Source of the DNA: Streptococcus anginosus
GTDB lineage: Bacteria; Bacillota; Bacilli; Lactobacillales; Streptococcaceae
Assembly: GCF_900636475.1 (NCBI RefSeq)
Contig: NZ_LR134283.1
Coordinates: 620,001 to 684,000 of the forward strand
Direction of reading: 5' to 3'
DNA: 64,000 bases
Shown: positions 54,839 to 63,860 of the stretch, piece by piece
Layout of the letters: every line of letters starts with the position of its first letter
Numbering within the stretch: the stretch's first letter is position 1
Made by a program: the position numbers and the translations under genes
Notes under the pieces: generated by a model
Database searches by the model: none
Told to the model about the DNA's origin: nothing
What the model saw: the letters and a program-made list of their open reading frames with translations, nothing else

Positions 54839-55285
54839 ATGGACAAACTAACAAAACTTTTTCAAGAAAATCGTCTTGATTTAAAAACAATGATTGTTTT
54901 AAATAAAGCTATTCGCACGATTCGACCTTTTGAAAATCAAGCGGCAAAGCAACACAAATTGACTCCAACTCAATTTTCAGTCTTAGAAACCCTTTATAGC
55001 AAAGGGAACTTACGCATTCAAGACTTAATTGATAAAATGCTTGCGACATCTGGAAATATGACCGTTGTCATCAAAAATATGATACGGGACGGTTGGATTT
55101 TTCGTACCTGTGACCCATCTGATCGACGTTCTTTTTTAGTCGGATTGACACCAGAAGGACGTAGTAAAATTGAAGCGGTTCTTCCAGAGCATATTCAAAA
55201 TATCCAGCAAGGATTAAGGATTTTAACAGAGCAAGATAAAGAAGATTTGATTCGAATTTTAAAGAAATTTAAAAATTTGAGCTAA
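54839..55285 (+). CDS. MarR-family transcriptional regulator
   Basis: 148 aa winged-helix regulator: HKLTPTQFSVLETLYSKGNLRIQDLIDKMLATSGNMTVVIKNMIRDG is the DNA-binding core and DRRSFLVGLTPEGRSKIEAV the wing. It has 57 bases before an FMN reductase gene on the same strand, which it probably controls. The ligand is unknown; redox or phenolic compounds are common for this pairing. Confidence 0.87.
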   Translation: MDKLTKLFQENRLDLKTMIVLNKAIRTIRPFENQAAKQHKLTPTQFSVLETLYSKGNLRIQDLIDKMLATSGNMTVVIKNMIRDGWIFRTCDPSDRRSFLVGLTPEGRSKIEAVLPEHIQNIQQGLRILTEQDKEDLIRILKKFKNLS

Positions 55286-55351
55286 TTTCTTGCTAACTAG
55301 TGATATTCGTTGTAACATAAAAAGGTACAAAAGAAAAGGAGAGTGACTTAT

Positions 55352-55903
55352 ATGTCTAAAAAAGTACTATTTATCGTCGGGTCTCTTCGCCAAGGCTCAT
55401 TCAACCATCAGTTAGCTTCTCAGGCTGAAAACATTCTTGCTGACAAAGCTGAAGTTTCTTATCTTGATTTCAAAGATGTTCCATTTTTCAACCAGGATAT
55501 TGAAAGCCCAGCTCCTGCGGCTGTTGCCAAAGCTCGTGAAGAAATTCTCGCTGCTGATGCTATCTGGCTCTTCTCACCAACCTATAACTGGGCAATTCCA
55601 GGAGTTGTTAAAAATCTCTTAGATTGGCTATCACGTGCACTTGACCTTTCAAACCCATCAGGGCCTTCTGCTCTTAATGAAAAACTTGTAACAGTTTCCT
55701 CAGTAGCCAATGGAACTTCTCCAGATGAAGTTTTCAAACATTATCGCAGCCTTCTTCCATTTATTCGCATGAAAGTTGTTGAACCATTTACTGGTGTTGC
55801 TGTAAACCCAGAAGCCTGGGGAACTGGTCAACTGACAGTTTCCGAAGAAAAACAAGCTGAACTCGCAGCTCAAGCTGAAGCATTATTGGCAGCTATCTAT
55901 TAA
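55352..55903 (+). CDS. NADPH-dependent FMN reductase
   Basis: 183 aa from ATG 55352, which follows AAAGGAGAG. Flavodoxin-like fold: [15 protein letters not shown] is the FMN phosphate loop and [24 protein letters not shown] the flavin-contact segment. It reduces quinones, azo dyes or flavin with NAD(P)H. Downstream of a MarR regulator. Ends before a bidirectional terminator. Confidence 0.9.
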   Translation: MSKKVLFIVGSLRQGSFNHQLASQAENILADKAEVSYLDFKDVPFFNQDIESPAPAAVAKAREEILAADAIWLFSPTYNWAIPGVVKNLLDWLSRALDLSNPSGPSALNEKLVTVSSVANGTSPDEVFKHYRSLLPFIRMKVVEPFTGVAVNPEAWGTGQLTVSEEKQAELAAQAEALLAAIY

Positions 55904-55911
55904 AATAAGCA

Positions 55912-55947
55912 AAAAATGGAATGACACTTTTACATCATTCCATTTTT
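55912..55947 (+). terminator. Bidirectional terminator, FMN reductase / yaaA
   Basis: Perfect 13-bp stem (AAAAATGGAATGA and complement) with a 10-base loop between converging genes. Confidence 0.88.
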
Positions 55948-55950
55948 ATT

Positions 55951-56676
55951 TTACTCCTTAACAAAGACATAGGTATTTATCGTAGACAAATCCTCTCGGA
56001 AAGCAAAGCCTGCAAATTGCAATTGTTTGATTTCTTCTTTGCTTCTTACTTGGCTTTCAATTAAAGCTGTTAAAAATTGACCACGAGATTTTTTAGAAAT
56101 AGTTGAGTGAACTTTCAAACTTCCTTCTCTATCTTCTAAAAATTTAAACCGAAGCATCTTATCGCGCACAGATTTGGAAAACACCGTCTCGAACTCACTT
56201 GATAACAGAGACAAAATCATTTCCTCATCTGAAATAGCTGCATCATAATCATTGCGCCAATAATTTTTCAGGCTTTTGCCAGAAATAGTACATTTCACTG
56301 AAAAATCCAATCGATGAGGTGAAATCAACGCCATAGCTGGTATAACACCATATAGACTAGAAGTGATGAACAAATGCTTGTCTACATAACTCAACTCTTG
56401 CTTCGTTAAATGACTTCTTCTGATGTTTCGATACATAAGACCATCAAATAAATGCAAAGCTGGGTAAGTAAGAGCTTGCCCATTTTTTAATTGTTGAAGA
56501 TGAATATACTCTTCTTCTGCACGTTCCAGACTAATATGATAGAAATCTGCTAATTCTTCAATAGAATACTGTGATAGACTAGCTACAATTGTTTTTGTTT
56601 GCTCTGAAAGAAAACACTTGCCATGAGGCTTAAGGCTAAGATTCATTTCCTTTGCAGTTGGAATTAAAATTTTCAT
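55951..56676 (-). CDS. yaaA: Peroxide stress protein YaaA
   Basis: 241 aa, UPF0246/DUF328 family. N-terminal MKILIPTAKEMN, then ALTYPALHLFDGLMYRNI, ITSSLYGVIPAMALISPHRLDF, and TISKKSRGQFLTALI follow the YaaA pattern. In E. coli YaaA lowers free iron during peroxide stress. No ribosome site; a -10 hexamer lies seven bases before the ATG. Confidence 0.92.
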   Translation of the reverse strand: MKILIPTAKEMNLSLKPHGKCFLSEQTKTIVASLSQYSIEELADFYHISLERAEEEYIHLQQLKNGQALTYPALHLFDGLMYRNIRRSHLTKQELSYVDKHLFITSSLYGVIPAMALISPHRLDFSVKCTISGKSLKNYWRNDYDAAISDEEMILSLLSSEFETVFSKSVRDKMLRFKFLEDREGSLKVHSTISKKSRGQFLTALIESQVRSKEEIKQLQFAGFAFREDLSTINTYVFVKE

Positions 56677-56682
56677 AATCTT

Positions 56683-56711
56683 ATTGTATCAAAAGTTATT
56701 TTGCAGAACAA
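56683..56711 (-). promoter_or_regulatory. yaaA promoter, likely leaderless
   Basis: Minus strand TTGTTC (-35), 17-base spacer, TACAAT (-10), then six bases to the ATG; no ribosome binding site. Confidence 0.6.
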
Positions 56712-56789
56712 ATGATTTTTCTCTTGACATTAGACAATTGTTATCATATAATCTAGTTATTAAGACTAGATAAGAAAGAGGTGGATATT

Positions 56790-57248
56790 TTGGAAATCAC
56801 AAAATTCCCAACTTGGGAAGAACTACCAGAGTTAGATCTTTATCTTGACCAGGTTCTCCTCTATGTGAATGGTGTCAACGAACAAGCATTTCATAGCACA
56901 GATAAGCCTTTAACGGCTGCTATGGTCAATAATTATGTGAAACACGCCCACATTCCAAAGCCAATTAAGAAAAAATACAATCGCGTACAGATTGCTCGTC
57001 TGATTGTACTGACGACGTTAAAACCTGTCTTTCCAATACCAGATATTATCAAGACGATTCAACTTCTGGTAGACGAAAAAGATTCGGCTACTCTTTATAA
57101 TGAATTCGTTAATTGCATGCGAGAAGAAAAAGCTGACACAGTCGCACCTGCTATTGAGGCAGCTTGCCAAACGGTGAAATTATTTCATCAAACAAAGAAA
57201 TTAGCTCTAGCCTTAGAAGGAGGTAAAAAAAATGAATCAAACGCTTAA
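56790..57248 (+). CDS. DUF1836 protein
   Basis: 152 aa from TTG 56790; AAAGAGG lies 8 bases before it, while the upstream GTG (56781) falls inside that ribosome site. The segment PLTAAMVNNYVKHAHIPKPIKKKYNRVQIARLIVL is a MerR-like HTH, the mark of DUF1836 (YkrK) proteins. Probably a regulator, possibly of its neighbour. It overlaps the start of the hemolysin III gene by 17 bases, so the two are coupled. Confidence 0.78.
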   Translation: MEITKFPTWEELPELDLYLDQVLLYVNGVNEQAFHSTDKPLTAAMVNNYVKHAHIPKPIKKKYNRVQIARLIVLTTLKPVFPIPDIIKTIQLLVDEKDSATLYNEFVNCMREEKADTVAPAIEAACQTVKLFHQTKKLALALEGGKKNESNA

Positions 57249-57879
57249 ACTCAGCAAACAACTTAGCTTTGGGGAAGAAATTGCCAATGCTGTCACTCAC
57301 GCTGTCGGGGCTGTGGTTATGTTAGTACTGCTTCCTATCTCAGCCATTTATAGCTATGAAGAACATGGTATGCTTGCTGCTGTCGGAGTTTCAATTTTTG
57401 TCATCAGTTTATTTCTGATGTTTCTTTCTTCAACGATTTACCATTCAATGAGCTATGGTTCTACGCATAAGTATATTCTACGGATCATCGATCATTCAAT
57501 GATTTACATTGCTATTGCGGGAAGTTATACGCCAGTCGTACTATCCCTTATGAACAATTGGTTGGGTTATCTTATTATCATAATTCAATGGGGAACGACC
57601 ATTTTTGGTATTTTGTATAAAATATTTGCTAAAAAAGTTAATGAAAAATTTAGCTTGGCACTTTATCTTATTATGGGCTGGTTAGTGATTCTGATTATTC
57701 CGCAAATCATTGGTCAAACGGGATCTATTTTCTGGGGATTGATGTTAGCTGGAGGACTCTGTTATACTGTTGGTGCAGGATTTTATGCTAAGAAAAAACC
57801 ATATTTCCACATGATTTGGCACCTCTTTATCCTAGCTGCTTCTGCACTTCAATATCTTGCTATTGTCTATTTTATGTAA
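57232..57879 (+). CDS. Hemolysin III / PAQR family membrane protein
   Basis: 215 aa with seven predicted membrane segments. N-terminal SFGEEIANAVTHAVGA, SSTIYHSM and RIIDHSMIYIAIAGSYTP, and the later FHMIWHLFILAASALQY, are the PAQR/Hly-III signatures with the conserved metal-binding His residues. Role in bacteria is unclear (membrane fluidity or lipid). AAGGAGG site. Coupled to the DUF1836 gene. Confidence 0.9.
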   Translation: MNQTLKLSKQLSFGEEIANAVTHAVGAVVMLVLLPISAIYSYEEHGMLAAVGVSIFVISLFLMFLSSTIYHSMSYGSTHKYILRIIDHSMIYIAIAGSYTPVVLSLMNNWLGYLIIIIQWGTTIFGILYKIFAKKVNEKFSLALYLIMGWLVILIIPQIIGQTGSIFWGLMLAGGLCYTVGAGFYAKKKPYFHMIWHLFILAASALQYLAIVYFM

Positions 57880-57889
57880 AACATTTTAA

Positions 57890-57938
57890 AAACAATCGTT
57901 CTCTAAGTCACTCTTCTTAGCAGAATGATTGTTTTTTT
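57890..57938 (+). terminator. Terminator after the PAQR gene
   Basis: AAACAATCGTTCT pairs with AGAATGATTGTTT (one mismatch), with inner CTAAG/CTTAG pairing, then seven T. Confidence 0.85.
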
Positions 57939-57942
57939 ATCA

Positions 57943-57980
57943 AAAAAGCCAGGCTACTTTGAACAGTAACTTGGCTTTTT
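57943..57980 (-). terminator. rns operon terminator
   Basis: AAAAAGCCA/TGGCTTTTT with inner TACT/AGTA pairing; the minus arm ends in T5. Nine bases past the rnsD stop. Confidence 0.82.
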
Positions 57981-57988
57981 GCAATAGT

Positions 57989-58945
57989 TTATTTTGATTT
58001 AATATAATTGACACCGTCTGCTTTTGGTGCAACAGCTTTTCCGAAGAATGCTGCCAACACAACAATAGTCAATACATAAGGTGCAATTTGTAGGTACACA
58101 GCTGGTACATGTGATAGGAATGGTAATTGACTTCCGATAACGGCTAAACTTTGAGATAGCCCAAAGAATAGACTTGAAAGCATAGCGCCAATTGGATTCC
58201 ATTTACCAAAAATCATAGCAGCCAGCGAGATGAACCCTGGTCCGATAATGGTTGTCGCAGCGAAGTTTACAGAAATAGATTGTGCATAAATCGCTCCACC
58301 GACACCGCCAAGAAAACCTGAAATCATCACACCGTAATAACGCATGAGATAAACATTGATACCGAGGGTGTCTGCCGCTTGTGGGTGTTCACCTACGGAA
58401 CGCAAACGAAGCCCAAATTTCGTCTTAAACATAATGAACCATGCTAGGAAAGCAAATGCAACTGCAATATACCCCATTAGACTGGTGTGTTTAAAGAAGA
58501 TATCTCCAATGACAGGAATATCTGATAATAGTGGAAAATTAAATTTACCAAATGATACTTGAATATTATCTGTTTGCCCTTTATTATAGAAAGCTTTTAC
58601 CAAGAAAATCGCTAACGCAGGCGCCATCAAATTGAGCACTGTACCACTAACAACATGGTCCGCACGGAAATTGATAGTTGCTACAGCATGAATGAGTGAG
58701 AAAATTAGTCCCACAATACCACCGACTAAAAGTGCTAACCAAGGCGTTAAACTTCCAAAGGTATTCACAAAAGTAAGGTTAAAGACAACTCCTGAGAAAG
58801 CTCCCATAACCATAATACCTTCAAGTCCGACATTAACAATCCCAGCATGCTCTGAGAAGGCACCACCAATACTAGTAAAGATTAAAGGTGCTGCATAAAT
58901 CAGCATAGAGGAAACTAACAGACTTAACATTGTTACAAAATTCAT
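57989..58945 (-). CDS. rnsD: Ribonucleoside ABC transporter permease
   Basis: 318 aa with about nine membrane segments. Typical of the second permease of the CUT2-like BMP/Nup nucleoside family: AGIVNVGLEGIMVMGAFSG, AFLAWFIMFKTKFGLRLRSVGEHPQAADTLGIN and GGVGGAIYAQSIS. It begins one base after the other permease gene. Last gene of the deoC-cdd-rnsB-A-C-D operon. Gene naming follows the rnsBACD operon of S. mutans (from memory). Confidence 0.9.
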   Translation of the reverse strand: MNFVTMLSLLVSSMLIYAAPLIFTSIGGAFSEHAGIVNVGLEGIMVMGAFSGVVFNLTFVNTFGSLTPWLALLVGGIVGLIFSLIHAVATINFRADHVVSGTVLNLMAPALAIFLVKAFYNKGQTDNIQVSFGKFNFPLLSDIPVIGDIFFKHTSLMGYIAVAFAFLAWFIMFKTKFGLRLRSVGEHPQAADTLGINVYLMRYYGVMISGFLGGVGGAIYAQSISVNFAATTIIGPGFISLAAMIFGKWNPIGAMLSSLFFGLSQSLAVIGSQLPFLSHVPAVYLQIAPYVLTIVVLAAFFGKAVAPKADGVNYIKSK

Positions 58946-58946
58946 C

Positions 58947-60011
58947 TTATTTTCCTCCCTTTACTTTTGCTTGTTTTCTTGGTTTGATAAAATGTTCAAT
59001 GATGTAATGAATACTTACAAAGAAAATAATTGATGCTGTTACAATATTTACCAGTTCCGCTGGAATCGTTGCGGTGTTCATACCTGGAGCTCCGACTTGA
59101 AGCACGGCAAATAAGAATGCTGCAAAGAGAATACCAATTGGTGAATTATTTGCCAGCAAGCTAACGGCCATACCATTAAAGCCGACAGCTAGGGAACTTC
59201 CTTGTACATAGACATTTTGGAAAGTTCCAAGTCCTTCAACAACACCTCCGACACCGGCAAGGGCACCTGAGATAATCATTGAAAGAATAATCGTCCGTTT
59301 AGCAGACATCCCTGCATATTCACTCGCATTTGGATTTAGCCCGACAGAACGGATTTCAAATCCAAGCGTTGTTTTTTTTAGCATAAACCAGATAAGGACA
59401 ACTGCAATGACCGCAAAGAAGATTCCGATATTCATCCGTGAATTATTGGTCAATGCCCGCAGCCATTCTGTTTGATAGGTTGCATTAGCTCCAACCTTAA
59501 CACTTGAATCAATACTTTGCATAACACTTTTTGGGAAACTATGAATCATTGCATTTCCAACGTAGAGAACGATGTAGTTCATCATAATCGTAACGATAAC
59601 TTCACTTGTTCCCAAATAAGCACGAAGAATACCAGGAATAGCACCGATAATCCCACCAGCTACTGCTGCAATGACAACCGTAGCAAGAATCATAATTGGG
59701 CGAGGAAGATTAGGAAATGAAAGCGCAAACCAGCCACTCAAAATCCAACCTGCCAAAGCTTGTCCCGGCAAGCCGACATTAAAGAACCCAGCCCGACTTG
59801 CCACTGCAAATCCAAGAGCAATTAAAATAAGTGGACCCATTGCACGGAAAATTTCACCAATACTACGGATAGTACCAAAAGCAGCTTTGAACAGCTCTTC
59901 ATAACCCCAGATAGCATCATAGCCAAAAATCCACATGATAATGGCACCGAGTAAAATTCCAAGAACAACGGAAATCAAAGGCACCGCAATTTGCTGTGTT
60001 TTCTTAGTCAT
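58947..60011 (-). CDS. rnsC: Ribonucleoside ABC transporter permease
   Basis: 354 aa from ATG 60011 (AAGGGAGA before it; the frame extends nine codons upstream into the ATPase gene). About nine membrane segments. GFFNVGLPGQALAGWI, MKKTTLGFEIRSVGLNPNASEYAGMSAKR-like cytoplasmic loop and GVGGVVEGLG match BMP/Nup family permeases. It overlaps rnsA by 8 bases, so the two are translationally coupled. Confidence 0.9.
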   Translation of the reverse strand: MTKKTQQIAVPLISVVLGILLGAIIMWIFGYDAIWGYEELFKAAFGTIRSIGEIFRAMGPLILIALGFAVASRAGFFNVGLPGQALAGWILSGWFALSFPNLPRPIMILATVVIAAVAGGIIGAIPGILRAYLGTSEVIVTIMMNYIVLYVGNAMIHSFPKSVMQSIDSSVKVGANATYQTEWLRALTNNSRMNIGIFFAVIAVVLIWFMLKKTTLGFEIRSVGLNPNASEYAGMSAKRTIILSMIISGALAGVGGVVEGLGTFQNVYVQGSSLAVGFNGMAVSLLANNSPIGILFAAFLFAVLQVGAPGMNTATIPAELVNIVTASIIFFVSIHYIIEHFIKPRKQAKVKGGK

Positions 60012-61539
60012 TTGAATCTCCCTTCTTAATTTCACCACCAGCCATCAAGATACCCAACTCTTGTTTATTAGTTTCTGCTGGAGTTACAATACCTTGAATC
60101 TTACCATCATGAATAACAGCAATACGGTCTGAAACATTCAGAATTTCATCTAATTCAAAGCTGACCACAAGCACTGCTTTACCCTTGTCACGTTCTTCAA
60201 TCAAACGTTTATGAATGTATTCAATCGCTCCAACATCTAATCCACGAGTTGGCTGACTAACGATTAGAAGGTCAGGATTGCGGTCTATTTCACGAGCAAT
60301 AATGGCTTTTTGTTGATTTCCTCCTGAAAGAGCAGATGCTGGAACACTTTCACTTGCAGCCCGAACATCAAATTCATCCATTAACTTTCGTGCATAAGAA
60401 GTGATATTATTGTAATTCAAAATTCCATTTTTGCTTAATGGCTCCTTGTAATAAGTTTGCAGAGCCATATTCTCAGACAACATCATATCTAAAACCAAGC
60501 CATCACGATGACGGTCTTCCGGCACATGACTAACTTGCATTTCGGTAATTTTCCGCGGAGATAGGCCAACGACTTCTTTCCCCTTAATGGTAATGCTACC
60601 TGATTTCACCTTCCGAAGACCTGTGATTGCTTGAACTAGCTCGCTTTGTCCATTGCCATCAATCCCGGCAATCCCAACAATTTCACCAGCTCGTACATCC
60701 AAAGATAAATTTTTAACAGCAGGCACACCACGATTCTCATTCACAACCAAATCCTTAATAGATAGAACAACTTCTTTTGGATTTGAAGCTTCTTTTTCCG
60801 TTGTAAAGGATACCGAACGTCCCACCATCATTTCAGCAAGATCTTTATTCGTTGCGCCACCAATTTCAACGGTTTGAATACTCTTACCGCGACGGATGAC
60901 AGTTACACGATCAGAAACAGCACGGATTTCATCCAATTTATGTGTAATCAAAATAATGGATTTTCCTTCTTTGACTAGATTTTTCATGATATGTTCTAGT
61001 TCTTCAATTTCTGAAGGAGTTAATACTGCTGTTGGTTCGTCAAAAATCAAGATATCTGCACCACGATACAATGTTTTCAAGATTTCAACACGTTGTTGCG
61101 CACCAACTGAAATATCTTCAACTTTTGCAGTCGGATCCACAGCTAAACCATATTTTTCGGATAGTTCCTTGATGTCTTTGATTGCCTTTCGAATATCTAA
61201 AACACCATTTTTGGTCGTTTCACTACCCAAAATGATATTTTCAGCAACCGTAAAAGCCTCTACCAGCATGAAATGCTGGTGAACCATTCCAATTCCTAAA
61301 GATGCTGATTTCGATGGAGAATCAATTGTCACTGATTTTCCATTCACAGTAATCTCACCACTTGTTGGCTCAAGCAAGCCAGCCAACATATTCATCAGAG
61401 TAGACTTGCCCGCTCCGTTTTCTCCTAAAAGTGCATGAATTTCACCGCGTCTTAGATTTAAGTTGATTTTATCATTTGCGACAAATTCACCAAAAATCTT
61501 GGTTATTTCGTGCATTTCAATGACATTCTCATGTGCCAT
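60004..61539 (-). CDS. rnsA: Ribonucleoside ABC transporter ATPase
   Basis: 511 aa, two fused ABC domains. First domain: Walker A GENGAGKST, signature VGAQQRVE, Walker B ILIFDEPTAVLTP. Second domain: degenerate Walker A GIDGNGQSE, signature LSGGNQQKAI, Walker B LLIVSQPTRGLD. The degenerate second site is normal in the nucleoside/ribose ATPases. It drives nucleoside import with rnsB, rnsC and rnsD. Separated from rnsB by a terminator-like hairpin. Confidence 0.94.
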   Translation of the reverse strand: MAHENVIEMHEITKIFGEFVANDKINLNLRRGEIHALLGENGAGKSTLMNMLAGLLEPTSGEITVNGKSVTIDSPSKSASLGIGMVHQHFMLVEAFTVAENIILGSETTKNGVLDIRKAIKDIKELSEKYGLAVDPTAKVEDISVGAQQRVEILKTLYRGADILIFDEPTAVLTPSEIEELEHIMKNLVKEGKSIILITHKLDEIRAVSDRVTVIRRGKSIQTVEIGGATNKDLAEMMVGRSVSFTTEKEASNPKEVVLSIKDLVVNENRGVPAVKNLSLDVRAGEIVGIAGIDGNGQSELVQAITGLRKVKSGSITIKGKEVVGLSPRKITEMQVSHVPEDRHRDGLVLDMMLSENMALQTYYKEPLSKNGILNYNNITSYARKLMDEFDVRAASESVPASALSGGNQQKAIIAREIDRNPDLLIVSQPTRGLDVGAIEYIHKRLIEERDKGKAVLVVSFELDEILNVSDRIAVIHDGKIQGIVTPAETNKQELGILMAGGEIKKGDSND

Positions 61540-61605
61540 ATGATTGATTCCTTTCAGAAATTATTTTATTTCAGTAAAACTCACTAAAAGATTAGCCAGC
61601 TTTAC

Positions 61606-61657
61606 TGAGACAAAAGCTGTCTCAATCTCAAAAAAGCGGCCCACGAAGGTCGCTTCT
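61606..61657 (-). terminator. Attenuator-like terminator between rnsB and rnsA
   Basis: AAGCGGCC/GGTCGCTT hairpin followed on the minus strand by T6 (61631-61657). A further perfect 7-bp hairpin TGAGACA/TGTCTCA lies just beyond (61606-61624). They sit within the operon after the lipoprotein gene. Confidence 0.6.
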
Positions 61658-61675
61658 TGAGTGTCAGGTTATTAT

Positions 61676-62731
61676 TTATTCTGTAGGAACTTTAATACTT
61701 CCGTCAAGGATTTTTGCTTTTGCATCTTCAACGGCTTTTTTAGCATCATCTGATAAGTTCTTAGTTGTCAAATCTACTCCACCGTCTTTCAGACCGTAAG
61801 TTGTAGTTTTTCCTCCTGGGAATTTATTTTTTGCTGTTTTGTTAGCAATATCTTTTACAGTACCACCAACTTTTTTCAAGCTAGATGCCAAAACAAAGTT
61901 AGATTCTTTGCCGTCTTTAGATTTGTATTTACCTTCATCGTTTTGGTCGCGGTCAACACCGATAACCCAAACTTTGTCAGATTCATTTCTAGTTTCGTTG
62001 ATAGATTTCGCTTCGTTGAATACACCAGCACCAGTACCACCGGCTACTTGATAAACAACATCTGCACCAGCTGCATATTGAGCTGCTGCAATCGTCTTCC
62101 CTTTAGAAGCATCTCCAAAGCTTTCAGCGTATTTCACATCAATCTTAATAGAAGGATCTACTGATTTCACACCAGCTTCAAAACCTTTTTCAAAACGAGT
62201 TAATACAGCACCTTTGATACCACCAACAAAACCAATCATTTTTGTTTTAGTTGTTTTGGCTGCAGCCACACCAGCAAGGTAAGCAGCTTCGTTATCTGCA
62301 AAGAGTGCAGAAGCTACATTCTTTTGACCTTTAATTTCATCATCAATAATAACATAGTTAATATCAGAGTGATCCTTTGCAGCAGATTCTACTGCATTAC
62401 GAAGAGCAAATCCAATACCAAATACTAATTTGTAATTGCTAGAAGCAGCTTGCTCAAGGTTTGTAGCGTATTCAGATTCGTTTGTAGATTGGAAGTAAGT
62501 AAAGCCATGGTCTTTTGTCAATCCATTTTCTTTACCCCAAGCTTGCAAACCTTCCCAAGCAGATTGGTTAAATGATTTATCATCTACACCACCTGTATCT
62601 GTAACAATTGCAGCTTTCAAATCCGTCTTTGCATCTTTATTATCTGATTTAGATGCACGGTTACCACATGCAGCAAGTCCAATTGCTGCGACAGCTACTA
62701 GACCAAGGCCTAGCCATTGTTTCTTGTTCAT
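61676..62731 (-). CDS. rnsB: Ribonucleoside-binding lipoprotein (BMP family)
   Basis: 351 aa from ATG 62731, which follows TTAGGAGG. Lipoprotein signal: MNKKQWLGLGLVAVAAI, then lipobox GLAAC with the lipidated Cys. The mature part follows the PnrA/TmpC BMP family: VTDTGGVDDKSFNQSAWEGL, GIGFALRNAVESAA, GFVGGIKGAVLTRFEKGFEAGV. It binds nucleosides outside the cell and hands them to RnsC/RnsD. A terminator-like hairpin after it may raise its level over the downstream genes. S. pneumoniae PnrA is the closest named relative I know. Confidence 0.94.
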   Translation of the reverse strand: MNKKQWLGLGLVAVAAIGLAACGNRASKSDNKDAKTDLKAAIVTDTGGVDDKSFNQSAWEGLQAWGKENGLTKDHGFTYFQSTNESEYATNLEQAASSNYKLVFGIGFALRNAVESAAKDHSDINYVIIDDEIKGQKNVASALFADNEAAYLAGVAAAKTTKTKMIGFVGGIKGAVLTRFEKGFEAGVKSVDPSIKIDVKYAESFGDASKGKTIAAAQYAAGADVVYQVAGGTGAGVFNEAKSINETRNESDKVWVIGVDRDQNDEGKYKSKDGKESNFVLASSLKKVGGTVKDIANKTAKNKFPGGKTTTYGLKDGGVDLTTKNLSDDAKKAVEDAKAKILDGSIKVPTE

Positions 62732-62794
62732 CTCTGAACCTCCTAAATAAGATGTGCAACAACGTTGCAAGATTAACTATGGTCAAATGACCTT

Positions 62795-62822
62795 TTTTAC
62801 TAACTAGTCTAAGTTAGTAAAA
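62795..62822 (-). repeat. Perfect 10-bp inverted repeat over the cdd stop
   Basis: TTTTACTAAC and its exact complement enclose an 8-base loop across the last codons of cdd. The minus strand shows no U tract after it, so it may be an RNA processing or stability element instead of a terminator. Confidence 0.5.
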
Positions 62823-63193
62823 GAATATGGAAGTAATTCCCTGACCGTCATCACGACCGTCGACTTATCTTTGGCAACAAGCGTTACCTTTAAATCCTTA
62901 GAAAAAAATTCTGCCATTACTTGTCGACAAGCTCCGCATGGAGAAACAGGCTGTTCGGTTTCACCGTAGACGATTAACTCCTCAAAATCTGTAACACCTT
63001 CAGAAACCGCTTTAAAAATAGCTGTGCGTTCCCCGCAATTTGTCAAACCAAAACTAGCATTTTCAATGTTCACACCTGTAAAAATCTGACCATTTTTTGC
63101 TACTAGTACGGCACCAATTGGAAAATGAGAATAAGGAACGTAGGCCTTTTTACTTGTCTCAATAGCTAGATCAATCAACTTAGTAGTCGCCAC
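62804..63193 (-). CDS. cdd: Cytidine deaminase
   Basis: 129 aa, the homotetrameric size. Deaminates cytidine and deoxycytidine to uridine forms. Zinc and catalytic residues: NCGERTA (Cys, Glu) and PCGACRQ (two Cys). N-terminal [18 protein letters not shown] binds ribose. It starts inside deoC (14-base overlap) and precedes rnsB, fitting nucleoside uptake and breakdown. Confidence 0.96.
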   Translation of the reverse strand: MATTKLIDLAIETSKKAYVPYSHFPIGAVLVAKNGQIFTGVNIENASFGLTNCGERTAIFKAVSEGVTDFEELIVYGETEQPVSPCGACRQVMAEFFSKDLKVTLVAKDKSTVVMTVRELLPYSFTNLD

Positions 63194-63842
63194 TAGCTTT
63201 TTCTCCTTTCATAATGGCTACACCAGAAGAAGCTCCGATACGCGTTGCGCCTGCTTCAATAAATGCAACTGCATCTTCATACGAACGAGCGCCTCCTGAA
63301 GCTTTGACACCCATATCTGGACCCACTGTCTTTCTCATCAAAGCCACATCATGAACAGTAGCGCCTCCAGTTGAAAATCCAGTTGAAGTTTTTACAAAGT
63401 CTGCACCAGCTTTTTGGGCTAACTGACACGCTACAACTTTTTCTTCATCAGTTAACAAACAAGTTTCGATAATTACTTTTACAAGTGTGTCACCGCTTGC
63501 TTCCACAACAGCAGCAATATCTTCTTCTACCAACACCAGATTTTGAGATTTCAAAGCACCAATATTGATAACCATGTCTACTTCGTCTGCTCCGTTCTTA
63601 ATGGCATCTTTTGCCTCAAAAGCTTTTACAGCAGGTGTATTTGCACCCAAAGGGAAACCAATAACCGTACAAACCTTAACATCTGTATCTCGTAATCCTT
63701 CTGCTGCAAAGCTGACCCAAGTTGGGTTGACACAGACACTTGCAAAATCATATTCTCTTGCTTCTTCAATCAATTTTTCAATTTGCTCTTGTTGAGCATC
63801 TGGTTTCAAAAGCGTATGATCAATGTATTTATTCAACTTCAT
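63180..63842 (-). CDS. deoC: Deoxyribose-phosphate aldolase
   Basis: 220 aa class I aldolase that splits deoxyribose-5-phosphate into acetaldehyde and glyceraldehyde-3-phosphate. The Schiff-base lysine is Lys151 in [16 protein letters not shown]; Asp89 in NGADEVDMV and the second Lys in GVKASGG are also conserved. AGGAGAA site before the ATG. It follows the pyrimidine-nucleoside phosphorylase by 18 bases and overlaps cdd. Confidence 0.96.
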   Translation of the reverse strand: MKLNKYIDHTLLKPDAQQEQIEKLIEEAREYDFASVCVNPTWVSFAAEGLRDTDVKVCTVIGFPLGANTPAVKAFEAKDAIKNGADEVDMVINIGALKSQNLVLVEEDIAAVVEASGDTLVKVIIETCLLTDEEKVVACQLAQKAGADFVKTSTGFSTGGATVHDVALMRKTVGPDMGVKASGGARSYEDAVAFIEAGATRIGASSGVAIMKGEKASGDY

Positions 63843-63860
63843 TTTCGGTTCTCCTGTAAG

